Assembly: GCA_020200995.1 (NCBI GenBank)
Contig: JAIVHQ010000284.1
Coordinates: 1-6,638, forward strand
DNA length: 6,638 nt
Origin: Flavobacteriales bacterium
Lineage (GTDB): Bacteria; Bacteroidota; Bacteroidia; Flavobacteriales_D; Cryomorphaceae
Direction of reading: 5' to 3'
The translations under genes were made by a program, and so were the position numbers. The first letter of the stretch is position 1, and each line of letters begins with the position of its first letter. This document shows positions 6,581 to 6,638 of the stretch, one piece after another. The notes under the pieces are model-generated. The model saw only the letters and a list, made by a program, of their open reading frames with translations. It was not told where the DNA came from and searched no databases.

Positions 6581-6608
6581 AAATCCTGCTGCGTCATTAA
6601 ATTGTCTG

Positions 6609-6638
6609 ATGTTTACATATCTTGCAAAGCCTTTCAGC
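6609..6638 (+). CDS. Possible start of a further gene, truncated by the window edge
   Basis: An ATG at 6609 opens a frame reading MFTYLAKPFS to the end of the window, 89 bases after the solute-binding protein stop. Ten codons are too few to identify a product, and no promoter or ribosome site supports the start. A membrane permease partner of the binding protein would be a natural guess, but nothing here shows it. Confidence 0.2.
   Translation, partial: MFTYLAKPFS

Noticed and set aside
5881..6597. Long (238-codon) open frame antisense to the solute-binding protein
   Set aside because: It lies almost wholly opposite a gene with strong family motifs, shows no recognisable domain and has the composition of a reverse-strand shadow.
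6597..6627. Plus-strand Bacteroidota promoter (TTG ... TATCTTG) near the window end
   Set aside because: The TATCTTGC octamer misses the TAnnTTTG consensus at its end, and the TTG lies only 13 bases upstream of it, too close for a -33 element.

Overview
The window holds the end of one operon and three further genes. It looks like chromosomal DNA of a member of the Bacteroidota. Three things suggest this. The M23/LysM peptidase has the arrangement I know from that phylum. Gene starts lack clear Shine-Dalgarno sequences. A perfect match to the Bacteroidota -7 promoter element (TAnnTTTG) lies just upstream of the peptidase gene. The genus cannot be read from the sequence, although a Flavobacteriales-like organism would fit. 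Base composition is about half G+C by eye and looks even across the window. I see no insertion sequence, integrase, CRISPR array, tRNA or rRNA.

Region 1 (1-1243, + strand) is the 3' end of an Mrp/Mnh-type multisubunit cation/proton antiporter operon: the last 17 codons of a probable mrpD, then complete mrpE, mrpF and mrpG. The genes are packed with a 4-base GTGA overlap, a 1-base gap and a 14-base overlap, as expected for subunits of one membrane complex. A 68-base convergent gap (1244-1311) separates this operon from the next block.

Region 2 (1312-4652, - strand) is a two-gene cell-wall unit. The first gene encodes a secreted M23 metallopeptidase with a C-terminal LysM domain. Forty-four bases downstream lies a bifunctional class A penicillin-binding protein (PBP1A/1C-like; GT51 glycosyltransferase plus transpeptidase). 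All catalytic motifs of both proteins are visible. The pair joins a likely peptidoglycan hydrolase with a peptidoglycan polymerase under one probable promoter.

Region 3 (4653-4911) is a 259-base divergent intergenic stretch. It carries the promoter for the cell-wall unit and the untranslated leader of the next gene, which has possible RNA secondary structure and a T8 run. Region 4 (4912-6519, + strand) is a family 5 (Opp/Dpp/MppA-type) solute-binding lipoprotein. The last 119 bases contain no full gene; a possible start of another reading frame at 6609 runs off the end.

Overall this is mostly ordinary housekeeping sequence. I found no convincing undescribed system. The points most worth a second look are the 11-residue repeat in the highly charged PBP tail, the possible alternative RNA folds ahead of the solute-binding protein, and whether that protein takes up or recycles cell-wall peptides.
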